This document shows, in pieces, positions 1 through 11,318 of a stretch of DNA of 64,000 nucleotides. Source of the DNA: Liriodendron chinense (Eukaryota; Streptophyta; Magnoliopsida; Magnoliales; Magnoliaceae); assembly GCA_003013855.2 (NCBI GenBank), contig ML058469.1:5270001-5334000 (forward strand), read 5' to 3'. The translations under genes were made by a program, and so were the position numbers. The notes under the pieces are model-generated. The model was not told the origin of the DNA and searched no databases. It worked only from the letters and a program-made list of their open reading frames with translations. The first letter of the stretch is position 1, and each line of letters opens with the position of its first letter.

Positions 1-710
1 ATCAAACTCGCCCGTGCAAAGCAGATGGAGACAGGGACAGTGGACAGTAGAGGATGTCCGAACCAGAGCCAGCCCAAGCCGCTCAAGAGGCGAGCCTTGG
101 GCGGCCTGCCCTGGGCCGCCCGTACGGACGCGGATCCCCTCTCTCCGCGGGATTGGCTCCAGGGTTCTTGGTAGGTGAGTCTGATAGTCCACGTCAGCAG
201 ATGGCGCTCCGTAGGCCGCCCAAGGCTCCGGTCCACTCCAAATTTCAACTGAAGATGATCAAGATCACACAAAAGGTGCCCCACCGGTCCAATCATGAAG
301 CAATGCGGCCAGAACAGGGCTGATCAAGCCAAAGAGAAGGAAAGGTGATCAAGTGGGGGCCACAAGCAATCCAAGCCATTCAAAGACTAGATCATCATGA
401 TCTAAACCATTGAAGAACCTACATGAGCCGTCAAACAACAAGATCAAAGGTTTGATCATCACAAGAAGGGCCAGAATCCAAGATCTAATCATCAAGTGGG
501 CCCACAAGGCCTAATCAAGCAATCTGAACCATTCAAGTCATCACCCATGCAGCTAAGCAGTCTCAAATCATGAAGGAATGAGTCAAGAGTCAAAGCATAC
601 AGACATCACCAAGGAATTTGGGAGAAATTAAAGCCTGTATATTCATCCAAAAGAGCTTGATACAAAAGGGGACAAAAACAAAAGTACAAGGCCATATAAA
701 GCAGAGCCAG

Positions 711-2204
711 CTACAAGTCACCAACATAATCATCATCGCCCCTCCTCGCGTCCCGCTCCCGACGATAAAGATCCATCAAAGGAGCAGTCACTGAACCTCC
801 AGCATACCTGCGACGACCACCTGGAACATAAAGCGAAGGAAGCAGAGGCCCCTGGCCAAACAGCAGATACCACTCGTCATAATCACGATCCGGGATCGTG
901 AAACGGAAGCCAGGCTGGCCCACCAGAGCCTCAACTCTCTCATCAGCTGGCATCCGAGCAGCTAGAGGAGGTGCAGAACAGGGGACCCGAGCCACCCCAG
1001 TGACTTGCCGAAGCAATCTCTCTCCCAAGTACCATTGAAAAGACTCAGCGTCAGAAAGCATAATACGGAGACATGAAGCATCGTATGCCTCCACGCGCTG
1101 GGGTGTGTAGTAGAGAGGGAAACTAGCGTACGGCATCCGGGCAAACTGCAGCAGAAGAGGTTACCACGATCAGTTACAAGTACAGCACAAGGACAAAGAC
1201 AAACAAGATACTTACGTCCTCAACGGTCAGCCCGTCTATATCAGCACGCCAATTGTCCCCGGGAACTCGGGAGTTCCGCTGACGATTCTGTTAATGCCAG
1301 TACATATGGCGATACTGAGAGGGTTCAATGTCATCTCGCATCCTCGGCGCAAGATGCGAAAAATGGTCATAAAAGCAAGTCTGGATGAAAGTACATTTAA
1401 TGATCAGAGAGAGAAAGGAGGCAAAGGGCTCCAAGGGGGATGAAAGAAGAGGTACCTCAACGACAGGCCAGAAGCCTATGAAGGACCGGCTATGCCGACA
1501 GGTCTTGTCCAGACCTTGAAAGAGACGGGTCAGGATGGCCCCATTCCAGTTATAGGGGTGATGAAGATCCTCGACTAAACGAAGAAATTTAGGATCAACT
1601 CTCTCATTCGCATGGCAAAAAAGAAAGGATCCAAAAGCATAAGTGATCATGGCCCGCGCCTTGTGGAGGGCCTCTCGCTCGGTGGTAGGGACGACGGAAG
1701 CGAAATTGTTGTAAAACCATCGCATCTTCACTTGATGACCTTGGAATTCACCCTCAGGAGGGACGTCACCGACAAGCCGCAGCCAATCAGTGGAAGAGAG
1801 GGGAGCTAGAGAGCTAACTTGAGGGACAATTGCCCCATGAAATGGGAAACCTATCTGCATGTAAATGTCCAAAGGGGTTATCCCCATCTCCCACAAGGGA
1901 GCTGGAAGGTGTGGGTCTCATCCCGCCACCTCTCACAAAGGGCCGCAAGCATCATGCGGTTGGCGTCGTTATTATGGAAGCGTAGGGTGAGGAGGCCAGC
2001 AAAAGGAGTACCATCTAGTACTCGCTCAAGCAAGGGCTGTGGCTCTTTCATCCAATTGTCCCAGCGATCCCTGGTACCTCGACCCTTGATAGCAGGAAGA
2101 GGTTGATGCTCCATAGCTAGGGAACACATGTGGTCCCCTCGGCGGACAATGAAAGCAGGATCATCCTCGTCAACCACTTGGTGGCCCCTGGTACCATCCG
2201 CCAT
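711..2204 (-). pseudogene. antisense plant mobile domain (PMD, aminotransferase-like) ORF, spliced but broken
   Basis: Three minus-strand segments join into one PMD-like protein. Segment 2204-~1890 ends with a motif like ERWRDETHTFQLPCG. Segment ~1890-1291 continues MGITPLDIYMQIGFPFHG. Segment 1145-711 starts FARMPYASFPLYYTP. The family signature 'ERW..ETHTFHLP.GE(M)..T..D' is recognisable. A frame change near 1887 fits loss of one G in TGTGGGAGATG, and a TAA stop interrupts the frame at 1291-1293, so the copy cannot make the full protein. A 70-bp intron (1215-1146) with GTAAGT donor and a pyrimidine-rich CTGCAG acceptor joins the last two segments in phase. PMD proteins occur in plant transposons and as host silencing proteins; the position here says transposon-borne. 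Confidence 0.72.
1146..1215 (-). other. predicted 70-bp intron in the antisense PMD ORF
   Basis: On the minus strand the donor reads GAC|GTAAGT at 1216/1215 and the acceptor CTTCTGCTGCAG|TTT at 1146/1145. Joining 1216 to 1145 keeps the reading frame, LTVED followed by FARMPYASF. Confidence 0.6.
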
Positions 2205-2677
2205 GGAATCCTACAAGCTTGGCAAGGTAAGTCCCTATCCTTTACCCATTAAAATCCAAATTCTCATCCAAGAAACCCATGGGATTGGACTCGCATTCAA
2301 ATGCAAAATCTAAAGTCCAACTCCATGTGTCGCTTAGGATATGTGTTGGGCCCATTGGAAAAAGTAAGGCCCACCTTAAAGAAGGTGGCATGGCATGCCT
2401 TAGGTAAGAAAAGTCCATTATCCAAGGACACATTTTGGACAACAAATGCACTCAAGTGCCATGAGATCAACAAAGAACAAGAATCCTACTTCACATGAGA
2501 AATCCCTTTTCAAAGTCCATATGTGGCCAAGGATTGGTCCATTTTTTATGCCAAGGCCATGGCTCTCACTTAAGATGTTTCCATCTTTTTACACATGTGC
2601 ATGGACAAGTGGGGAATAGAAAGGAAACGGGCCCCCAAGAGCAACCCAAATGCCTCATCTCAATGGATTGGAGAGAG

Positions 2678-3180
2678 CACATAGCCCACTTTGGAGAATA
2701 TGAGAACCCATTCATGGGTTAACCATGGGCAACCTTATGTGCCTCATCTTGATGAAAGTTTTGACCATGAGAATACAACAAGGAGGTCTACCCACAAACA
2801 TATGAATCAAAGAAGCTAAGGGTAGAAAGTTGATGCACATAGCCCACATGAAGAATCAAGGTTGAAAATGCCCATGAAAAGGCAAGTTTGGGCAACTTAT
2901 GTGCACCAACTTGTTCACCAAAAAGGGAGACCATTTGAGCACAAAAGAGCATGGCTTGATGAGTCACCCAACCATCATGAAAATGGATAAGAATGTTACA
3001 CATAGCCCACTTGAATATCAAAATCCAAAATGTCCCAAGGCATGGGACAAAAATGGGCAACCTATGGGTATCATTCTTTCCCACAAATGGAAAGAAAAAC
3101 CACTCATACTTGAGAATGATGGTGGAATGACCCACCAAGTCCCCAAAGAAAGGATCAAGGAGCCTATGGTTGTATGGATA
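2678..3180. repeat. degenerate tandem repeat, period about 160 bp (three units)
   Basis: The phrase CACATAGCCCAC recurs at about 2678, 2836 and 2999. Each copy is followed about 50 bp later by a GGGCAAC phrase (about 2728, 2890 and 3057). The spacing of 158-167 bp indicates a decayed tandem array in the non-coding 3' region of the Tat-like element. Confidence 0.55.
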
Positions 3181-4732
3181 GCTCACTTGAGAATCATCCA
3201 TTTGAGGATTGATAACATCTAGAGGGAAACTCTTGAGAACCACATTCCTACCACAAGGAAAACCATTTGAACTTAGTGAGATTATGGGAACAACTCACTC
3301 ATGGGACTTGTAGATGGTCAAGTAGCTCAAGTCCTCCATCCATTAAAGAAAAGAGCATGAAAAGAAAAATCCACATGAACAAAGTGTAGTGGGGCACACA
3401 TGGTTCAAAGAAGTGCCCAAGTTTCAATGAAGGCCCAAAAGCCCATCCACATGAAAAACTTCAAGGAGCCCACTACACTTTGTACAAGGAGGTACATCAT
3501 ATGGAAGAGTTGGGCCACTTGTCCATAAAGGCCCAACTAGGAAAACTAGCCCACTTGAGATCCAAAATGAAGAATGGGCTAGTCATCTTGGTCCATACAT
3601 ATATGAAAAAAAGATGGGGTCACCTAAAGTGAGCCCCATGAGCCCAAAACTTGAGATGGGCCCTACCATGCCCATGGGCCCAAATTTCGAAAAAGAAAAG
3701 GGAAAAGAAATAGAAAGCTCAAAAAAAATGACAAGAGCAAGAAAGCATGAGGAAGCCCAAAATGAAGCATTGGGCCCATCAAATACACCAAGGGCCATGA
3801 CTTCACTTTGAGCCCATTTGATACACATGAGAAGAGGCCCAACTCCCATGAAAAAGATAGAGTATTTTGCCATGCACACTTGATGACATGGCAAAATTAC
3901 TCTTTACATGCACATGGAGGGAGTGTGAAAAAGAAAAAAAATGATGAAGTGGAGAGCTTGCAATGTCCTTCTCCAAGCACCACCTTTGAAAGACTTGAGA
4001 TCTAAGAAAAGATCAAGAATGCTTGGGCCCACCTTCACACCCCTTTGAATAGCTACATGAAAAAGAAAAAGGACCATGAGAAGAGACAATGAAGATGGAA
4101 AAGGACAAGAAAGAGAAAGGAAGTGGTCCATACCTTTACCACTCACCAAAGAAGGACCACCTTGCTGTCCCAAGACCCCTCTAAGGCCCACCACTTGAGA
4201 AGAGCAAAGGACCACCAAAGAAAGAGAGAGGAAACTTGAAAAAAGAAAGAGTATGAGAGAAAGAAGAGAGAGATTGCACGTTTGAAGGGGGGTGTCCCAT
4301 GTTATATAGAAAAGGGGAAGGCACCCTTTTACCCAGCCCCCTGAAGAGACCAGGAGGCAGAGACCGGGCGGGCGGCCCATGGGAGGCCGTCCTAGCCTCT
4401 ACCTAGGTGAAACGACCTCCCTCTCCCTCTCCTTGGGAAGAACTCCCCCTTGGGAAGGGTGGTTGCAAGTGAATCTTGTACCTTCATGTAAGAATGAAGT
4501 GATGGAAGAGAATGGTGAGAAAAAGGAAGAAATCTCACCAAAATCTCATCTCATGAGAAATGGGTGAAAAATTGGGATGATGATGTGGAAAAGTTCTATG
4601 GAATTTTTAAGAAAAGAAAGAAAAAGATTGACTTGGTCAAACAATGATCTCAACCATCCAAAAGCTATGACCTGATGATCCGAACCATTCCAAAGAGAAT
4701 TCCCGCAGTCTCCAACCTGGATTGTTGCTCTT
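3181..4732. other. non-coding internal region of the Tat-like element
   Basis: There is no supported gene. The sequence is purine-rich with many GCCCA/TGGGC words and short AAGAAAG tracts. Open frames here are low-complexity. A GC-rich palindrome (GGGCGGCCCATGGG-like) lies near 4372-4392. Confidence 0.5.
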
Positions 4733-4734
4733 AT

Positions 4735-5700
4735 GTACAGTTTTGGGTCCGAAGACCTTAAACTACGTCGGGATTCACATCCCGAGAGATTTTCAATAAA
4801 AGTCGGTATTGGTCTTGATTGCTCGAATCAAGATCCGACGACACCGGGTATTTTCAAAAACCACAAAAATATATTTATGCATTTCCAACACTTATTTGTA
4901 CATGTTTTGGGTCCGAAGACCTTAAACTACGTCGGGATCAACGTCCCGAGAGATTTTTAATAAAAACCAGCATCGATCCCAGCCTTTCAGGCCAAGATCT
5001 GATGATCTGGATCATTTCGAAAAACAGAAAATATGTTTGCCCCCTCTTGTACATGTTTTGGGTCCGAAGACCTTAAACTACGTCGGGATCAACATCCCGA
5101 GAGATTTTCAATAAAAGCCGGCGTCGGTCTTGTTTGCTCACATCAAGATCAATGACTCCGGACATTTTCAAAAATCATAAAAATATATTACCAGCCCCGC
5201 TTTTAAAGTTTTGGTCCGAAGACCTTAAACTACGTCGGGATCGACATCCCGAGAGATTTTCAATAAAAACCGGCATCAGTCTGGATTGTCCATCCGCTGA
5301 CACCGGACATTTTTCCAAAAACAAAAAAACATGTTTGCCCCTCTTTTGTACAGTTTCATGGTCCGAAGACCTTAAACTACACTGGGATTAATTTCTCGGG
5401 GGACCTTTCTCGCTTTCAACTAAAAACCGGCATCGGCCTCGACCGTGGGGATCATGGTTCGATAACCCGGATCATTTCAAAAATACCAAAAATATTTTAA
5501 AGCTTTCCATAAAAACCAGTATCAACCTTGATCATCCGAGTTGAAATCTGGAACCTTTTCAAAACACAAAAAAAATATATATATATATACAATATAAAAC
5601 AAAAAGTTTTCACCACCAGTTTCAACCCACCAATTTATCCCCAGCGGTCCGAAGACCTAAAACTACACTGGGATTAACTTCTCGGGGGCTTTCTTTCCTA
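4735..5700 (+). repeat. tandem array of about 150-bp units (six recognisable anchors)
   Basis: The anchor GTCCGAAGACCT followed by AAACTAC starts at 4747, 4911, 5062, 5214, 5361 and 5647. Spacings are 164, 151, 152, 147 and 286 bp; the last equals about two units, with a decayed unit between. Each unit also carries a CCCGAGAGATTTTCAATAAAA-like segment and an A-rich spacer with AAAAATCACAAAAATAT words. Apparent ORFs across it are repeat artefacts. Confidence 0.85.
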
Positions 5701-6229
5701 ACCTGTTCCAAGCATGGCTGACACTTGATCGTACGGGTGTCTGGAATCTCTTAAACAGGTAAGGGCTGTGGCGGGCAGAACTCCGCAATCTTGTTCGTGT
5801 TGAACGCACCGTGATAGACAACCTTGATTTGGGAGTCGCTGTTGAAGCTGACGGATGTTCCCTGTTCCTAGAACTCATGAAGGGGATTAAGGCTGTTGGG
5901 AGGTGGAGCTCACCCTCACGGAATTGTGAGCAACGTAAGACCCCAAACTGGAGTGACTAAGGGAAATGTGAGGATGTGGCTCATTTTGTGGCCGAAGGAG
6001 TCCGTCGGACGATACGTGGTCTATGTGCATTGCACATGAGGAACAGGCAACTTTGTGGGTGTGTTGACTGAAAACCCTCAAAATCCCCTCATCCGAAGAT
6101 GTAAAACTACGGCACTTAACTGTGTGAGACCCGTCTTGCTCGCTGACGTAAAATGGATCGGGTGCCTTACCAGCAGTAGAAGCTGGAAGTGGATGGAAAT
6201 TCCACATCTTTTCCCTGCATTTCAGAAAA

Positions 6230-6385
6230 ATCACAAAATACAAAAAACATTGCAAAATCACCTCTTCAAAAATCACAAAAATATTTTCCTAGCTTTCAAT
6301 CAAAATATCGTCAAAAATCACAAAAAATATTTCCCTTACTTTCAAATCAAATATTTTCGAAAATCACAAAAAATATTTCCTTTGT
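6230..6385 (+). repeat. short A-rich tandem repeats, unit about 50 bp
   Basis: Three to four copies of a segment like TCAAAAATCACAAAAATATTT plus CTTTCAAT follow each other, resembling the spacer of the ~150-bp array upstream. Confidence 0.6.
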
Positions 6386-7315
6386 TTTCAATAACCAATC
6401 TCTATCCTGATCGCTCAGGTAAAGATTCGGACCACATATTTATAAAAAAAAAAAAAAAATCACAAAAATTAGCATCCCCAGCACTACAATTCAGGAGTCT
6501 TGAACTCCGCTCACTTCACAGTATGGGATGACGGATCCAATCGCCCGCAAATTGGAATCTTGACCAAAACGGGCAACCAAACACCATCTCAATCACATGT
6601 ATGCCCAGAAGAACATCTTGAAGTCAAATGATATCCTCGTACATTCTCATTAGCAAAGAAACAGCATCTTGGGACGATGGACCTGATCGACCACGGGTCG
6701 GAATCTTGACCAACCCGCTGTCCAAACCTCCGTATCAAAAAGAAAAATCCCCAAGGGAGTACAACCCTGCAAGCAATAAGCTCAAAATTCTCTGCATCTC
6801 CAGCAAAAGCAAAACCATCAAACGAGAAGAGAATGAGCCAAGCCATGCATTCATCATGCATCTCCATGCATCAGCATCCATCGCATCAATCATCATGTTT
6901 ACCTGCTTTCAAAATAAAAGCCGGTTAGCTAAAGACCCCACAGGCATCCCTAGTGGAGGCACGTGCAAACCAGGTTCCCATTTCAAAAAGACAAAAAAAT
7001 ATTTCTATTTGCAAATAAAAACCCCACGGAGTATCACTCCCCAGAGTGGGTGTCTTTTCAAAAATCCAAAAATATTTTCCCAGTAGAGCGTTCTGCCCCC
7101 AAAACACCAGGAGATCTTCCATATCTCTGGGTAGGAGCCGACGCAAAAATCAAATAAGATCCGATGTCTCGCGGTTTCCCCGGAGACCATTGGATCCAAT
7201 GCACTCAAAGTACGGTCGAACTGAACTCCAGTGTCAGTGCGGTCGTACCACATGCCAAGATACGAAAAGATGAAAAGCCAAAAGGCTCGGTCAAAGAAAC
7301 CATTTGAACAGGTGG

Positions 7316-8220
7316 AAACGATGAATTGTAACCCAAGTATCAAAATCAGCAGATTGGGTGGAAAGAGTTCACCCGCACATACCTAGGCGTGGATGCCTGA
7401 AGTACCTTGACTGAGTCCAAGTCGGCGTAGTAGAATCCCGTAAGACTATCGGACGCAGGGCGTCTAACCACTTAGACAGTCAAGCGAAACAAGTACTCCT
7501 GGAGTGATCTGGGAAAACATCAAACATCACACAATCAGTCTCAGGGTCAGCATCCTCGTAAGACTGTCGACGCAGAGGCTCTGCTGTACCTTTCCGGTGT
7601 TAGTACCGATCGGGAATGGAAGGGTTGCGATTGGGTACCCAGGTTGCAGCAAACTGCAGGGACAATCGCAACGTTTTCTCCAAACTCTCGCGGTATGTGC
7701 GAGTTATCAATTTCCAGACAATCAACTGACTCAGATACAAAGGACAACAAAGACTCCAGACCACAATCAAGGAAAGAATGAATCGCAAACCAAGCATCGA
7801 AACCAACAGATCGGGTGGAAAAAGCCCACCCGCACATACCTAGGCGTGGATGCCTGAAGTACCTTGACTGAGTCCAAGTCGGCGTAGTAGAATCCCGTAA
7901 GACTATCGGACGCAGGGCGTCTAACCACTTTGACAGTCAAGCGAAACAAGTACTCCTGGAGTGATCTGGGAAAACATCAAACACACAATCAATCACAGGG
8001 TCAGTAACCTCGTAAGACTGTCGACGCAGAGGCTCTGCTGTACCTTTCCGATGTTAGTACCGATCGGGAATGGAAGGGTTGCGATTGGGTACCCAGGTTG
8101 CAGCAAACTGCAGGGACAATCGCAACGTTTTCTCCAAACTCTCGCGGTATGTGCGAGTGAGCGATCTCCAAACGATCAACTGGCACAGATGCAAAAGCAA
8201 GCAAAGATTTCAGACCATGA
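7316..8220 (+). repeat. two-copy tandem repeat, period 457 bp
   Basis: The phrase ACCTAGGCGTGGATGCCTGA begins at 7381 and again at 7838. Long near-identical stretches follow, including CGCAGGGCGTCTAACCACTT and GGTACCCAGGTTGCAGC. The second copy runs to about 8220, close to the polypurine tract. Confidence 0.85.
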
Positions 8221-8289
8221 TCTATGAATGACCGGGTCAGAAGTGGGGTGTCCACTCGCTTTGGCATTCGGTTGCACGCAACCTCTGCC

Positions 8290-8302
8290 AAAGAGGGGCA
8301 TC
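8290..8302 (+). other. polypurine tract of the Tat-like element
   Basis: AAAGAGGGGCATC lies immediately before the LTR start TGTAGACACC at 8303, the expected place for the plus-strand primer. Confidence 0.65.
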
Positions 8303-8524
8303 TGTAGACACCCCACCTTCGGCTACACTGTTGGTAGAGATAGCTGGTTGAACGGAGGACCATACCCCCAAATCCCAAGTCTAAACTCAGCCAAACTCAC
8401 CCTTGTAAGCCCCATTCCGTAGCCCAGTTCAAGCCTGAACCCAGTCAACCCAGTCCTAAACACCACCCAGAAAAACCCCCCATAAAAAAGGCCAGTCAAA
8501 AAATCCCAAAAAAGTCAAACTCAC

Positions 8525-8673
8525 TGAGTCAACCCGCTGAGTCAACCCGCTAAGTTAACACGCTGAGTCAACCCGTCGAGTCAAAACACCGAGTCAACCC
8601 GTCGAGTCAACCCGTCGAGTCAAACCACCGAGTCGACCCGCTGAGTCAACTCACTGAGTCGACCAGTGAGTCC
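8525..8673 (+). repeat. 13-bp tandem array, 12 units, TGAGTCA-type core
   Basis: The pentamer GAGTC (AAGTT in unit 3) begins at 8526, 8539, 8552, 8565, 8578, 8591, 8604, 8617, 8630, 8643, 8656 and 8668. That is a 13-bp step throughout, except 12 at the last. The consensus is YGAGTCAACCCGY; exact TGAGTCA occurs four times. The array lies about 110 bp upstream of the LTR TATA box. Confidence 0.92.
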
Positions 8674-8785
8674 AACAGCAGCCCCGAGGGAACGGCCGTA
8701 CTGGCTGGAAACCGAGGAGCGGCCGTACGGGCGGCCCATGGCAGGCCGCCCGGACAAAATTACGACTTCTGCCACTCTCTGCTGC

Positions 8786-8793
8786 TATAAATA
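8786..8793 (+). promoter_or_regulatory. TATA box of the LTR promoter
   Basis: TATAAATA is followed by a C-rich stretch, within the LTR and downstream of the 13-bp array. This is the usual layout of an LTR U3/R boundary. Confidence 0.65.
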
Positions 8794-9144
8794 CCCCCCT
8801 CCCCTTCTCATTTCAACAGACCACTCAGCCAGAGAGAGCCCATCCGTCTGAGTCACCCTCCTTTATCCTTTAGCCCATTCCTTCACCAAGGAGAGCCCGA
8901 GTGAGGAGAGCCTAGCCCTGGTCCAGCCCAGCCTGACCACTGGTCCAAGCCTCCCAAGCCACCCAAGTCTTGATCCAGCCACTCGAAGCCAACCCTTGCG
9001 ACACCTCCGTCCACCCAGCTACTCTTTTCCAGCATCATCTCATTTGCATCTAGCATAAGTGCAACATTTACTTTTCTTCCAACCCCCCTGCTTCACTGCA
9101 AACACTTTGATTATTCAAACACACCGCATGCATCTCGCATAAAG

Positions 9145-9375
9145 CACCTGTCAGTTCGAGCGTATGCTCTGGGCTTGCCCGTTGTTGGAACCTGCCCATC
9201 AGAAACTCTTACTGTTCAGACCTGCATTCATGCTTCACCATAAAACACCTTGATTACTCAAGCACACATGCATATGTCTTTATATTAAGCACCTGTCAGT
9301 TCGAGCGTATGCTCTGGGCTTGCCCGTTGTTGGAACCTGCCCATCAGAAACTCTTACTGTTCAGACCCGCATTCA
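9145..9375 (+). repeat. 145-bp-period duplication inside the LTR
   Basis: The segment beginning CACCTGTCAGTTCGAGCG at 9145 is repeated almost exactly at 9290, through the GTTCAGACC phrase and the CATTCATGC words. Confidence 0.88.
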
Positions 9376-9831
9376 TGCATCATGTCATCCATGAGAATAT
9401 ACGAGGATTAAACTAGACTTTCAAATATTCGATCGATTCTGTGAAGTAGAGACCGTACTTCGGTACGGGCAGTGTGTGGGGTGCCTAACCTCTTCCCACC
9501 CTGTAACCGTGATCCCTTACCTTGAATCTCTGGCCGCAGATCAACAGGAGTCATTTTAGAGGAAGGAATCTTCGGATTCCCTTCTCTAACGTTTCTACGG
9601 GGTCTAGCCGACTGTAGATTCGAAGTAACTGGCTAGTGGCGACTCTGGTCTTATATAAATTCACTTAAACACATCTAGCTCAATACGACAACCAAACGAA
9701 GCCCTCGAGAACGAGGCAAGCCAGAGGCACAAACGACGATTTCGCACGCACGCACCTCTTCTTCTTCTTCTTCCGAAAGGAAAGGGAGACGACGTCGTGT
9801 GGGAGCGCGGAAAAATCGACGAGGGTCCACA

Positions 9832-10091
9832 ATCACTATCCGATTAAAGTGAACGGATCAAATCAGCTGAGGGGTGGCCCCAATCATTGATTTAGTGGGG
9901 GCCACACACCATTCTCAAAAGGCCATCTCGACTTTCACGACAATCTAAAATCGTATGAGGGACGGCTTACAGAGGAACATTTTTGTCCTTTGAAAAGCCA
10001 AATAGAGCCCAAATGACTAAAACAATAATGAATTCAGCATATAGTATTAACATCTTAGTCACATCATAATTGGAGGCTATTTTAATTAAGC
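9832..10091. other. intergenic, nothing recognised
   Basis: Flanking DNA right of the LTR. No gene, RNA or clear repeat boundary is seen. Confidence 0.4.
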
Positions 10092-10497
10092 ACCCTATGA
10101 TGGATTTGTTTTATCCACGACGTCCATCCGCTTTCCATCTCATTTTAGGGTATGATTCCCAAAATGAGGCGATACAAATTTCAAATAGACCACACCACAA
10201 GAAATAACGCCTACCATTAAAAGCTTCTTAGGAGCTACAAAAGTTTTGGGTCAAGCTAATATTTATGTTTTCCTTTGGTACTGTGTGACCTAATCAAGAG
10301 TTTGGATGGCAAATAGTCATTACAGTAGGCCTTAGGAAGTTTTTAACTGTGTGCGTTCAAGCATCATTGTTTTCCTGTAGTGTGGTCCACCAGAGATTTA
10401 GATCCTCTTAATTTTTAGCATAATGCCATAAATTGATGATCCAAAATGGATGGTTGGCGTGGATAAAACACATGCATAATGGTGGGACCCACAGCAC
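10092..10497. mobile_element. palindromic MITE (window-wide family), copy 1
   Basis: The left arm reads ATGGATTTGTTTTATCCACG with CATTTTAGGGTATG. The right arm carries the reverse complement (GGATAAAACACATGCAT, GGTGGGACCCACAG). Each half has a CCACACCAC / GTGGTCCACC segment. No terminal duplication was found. Confidence 0.6.
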
Positions 10498-10802
10498 TGT
10501 CATGTAAAATCTGATTTACATACCTGCCGTTAAACGCCGATTTCCATTCCCAATAGGTTCTTTCGCCGATTTCCTTTCCCAACAGGGTTCCTCTTCCTTT
10601 TCTTGACTACGATTGATATGGTACATGTGCGGATGAAAGTGGTGCGCGTGCGGATGAAGCTGGGCTGATGGTCCAAGCCCATCCCGTTCGGTAACGGGCT
10701 CTATGTTTAAGCCCAAACCCAGCCCTCATTCCTGATATTCTAGCCCAAGCCCAGCCCATTGACAGCCCTAATCTTGGGTGAGAACCGGGCCCAGGTAACA
10801 CC

Positions 10803-11232
10803 CTGACCCTTACCGTGTGGAGCCCACCTTGATGAATGTATGGTCCCACAATACCCGTCAGTTTTTTCAGCTCATTTAATGATGTTATTCTAAAAATTAA
10901 GCATATCCAGATCTCCGGTGGGCTTCATTAGTTTTGGATCAAGCTAATCTATGTATTTTCCCTTTATGCCAGTCCTTTTGACCTTATTAGCGATTTGGAT
11001 GGCAAATTAACATTTCAGATTTTCTTACCGTGGACCCTGAGAAGTTTTTAATGGCGAGCGTTCAATCACCACTATTTCCTATGTTGTGGTTGACTTGAGA
11101 TTAACGGTGTAGTCCACCTGATATTTGAATTTGCTTAAATTTTGGGACCATGTCCTTAAATGGGCTGGAAAAATGGATGGAAAGCGTCGTTGTATAACAC
11201 ACAATCAAGGTGGGCTCCAGGGTAAGGTTTAC
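10803..11232. mobile_element. palindromic MITE, copy 2
   Basis: The left end CTTACCGTGTGGAGCCCACC is matched by the right end GGTGGGCTCCAGGGTAAG in inverted orientation, about 430 bp apart, with the family's internal arms. Confidence 0.65.
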
Positions 11233-11318
11233 GCCTAATCCGCACCCCCACTCTAACCGGGTTGAGCAAATTGCATGTTGACTCTGCTACCACCGACCCC
11301 TGCAGTGGCAGGACTTTG

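Larger units (their letters stand above)
1..9831 (+). mobile_element. 3' portion of a large Tat/Ogre-like Ty3/gypsy LTR retrotransposon
   Basis: The 5' end lies outside the window. The visible order is an antisense PMD-type ORF, a long non-coding region with tandem repeats, a purine-rich tract at 8290-8300 and then an LTR beginning TGTAGACACCCC at 8303. A polypurine tract just left of the LTR makes it the 3' LTR of a plus-strand element. Plant Tat-lineage elements are known for an extra ORF antisense to gag-pol and for variable tandem repeats in the 3' untranslated region, and both occur here. No gag, RT or integrase is visible in this part. Lineage assignment rests on architecture and LTR terminal sequence, not on an RT. 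Confidence 0.65.
8303..9831 (+). repeat. 3' LTR of the Tat-like element (about 1.5 kb)
   Basis: It starts TGTAGACACCCC after a polypurine tract. I place the end at GGGTCCACA near 9831, since the following sequence looks like unrelated flank. It contains a 13-bp-period array (8525-8673), a TATA box (8786-8793), a 145-bp-period duplication (9145-9370) and a GTGGCGACTCTGG phrase near 9644 familiar from LTRs of this lineage. The other LTR is outside the window, so the right boundary is inferred. Confidence 0.6.

Noticed and set aside
4733..5391. Overlapping frames with repeated SEDLKLRRD words
   Set aside because: Arise from the ~150-bp non-coding tandem repeat; frames shift from unit to unit.
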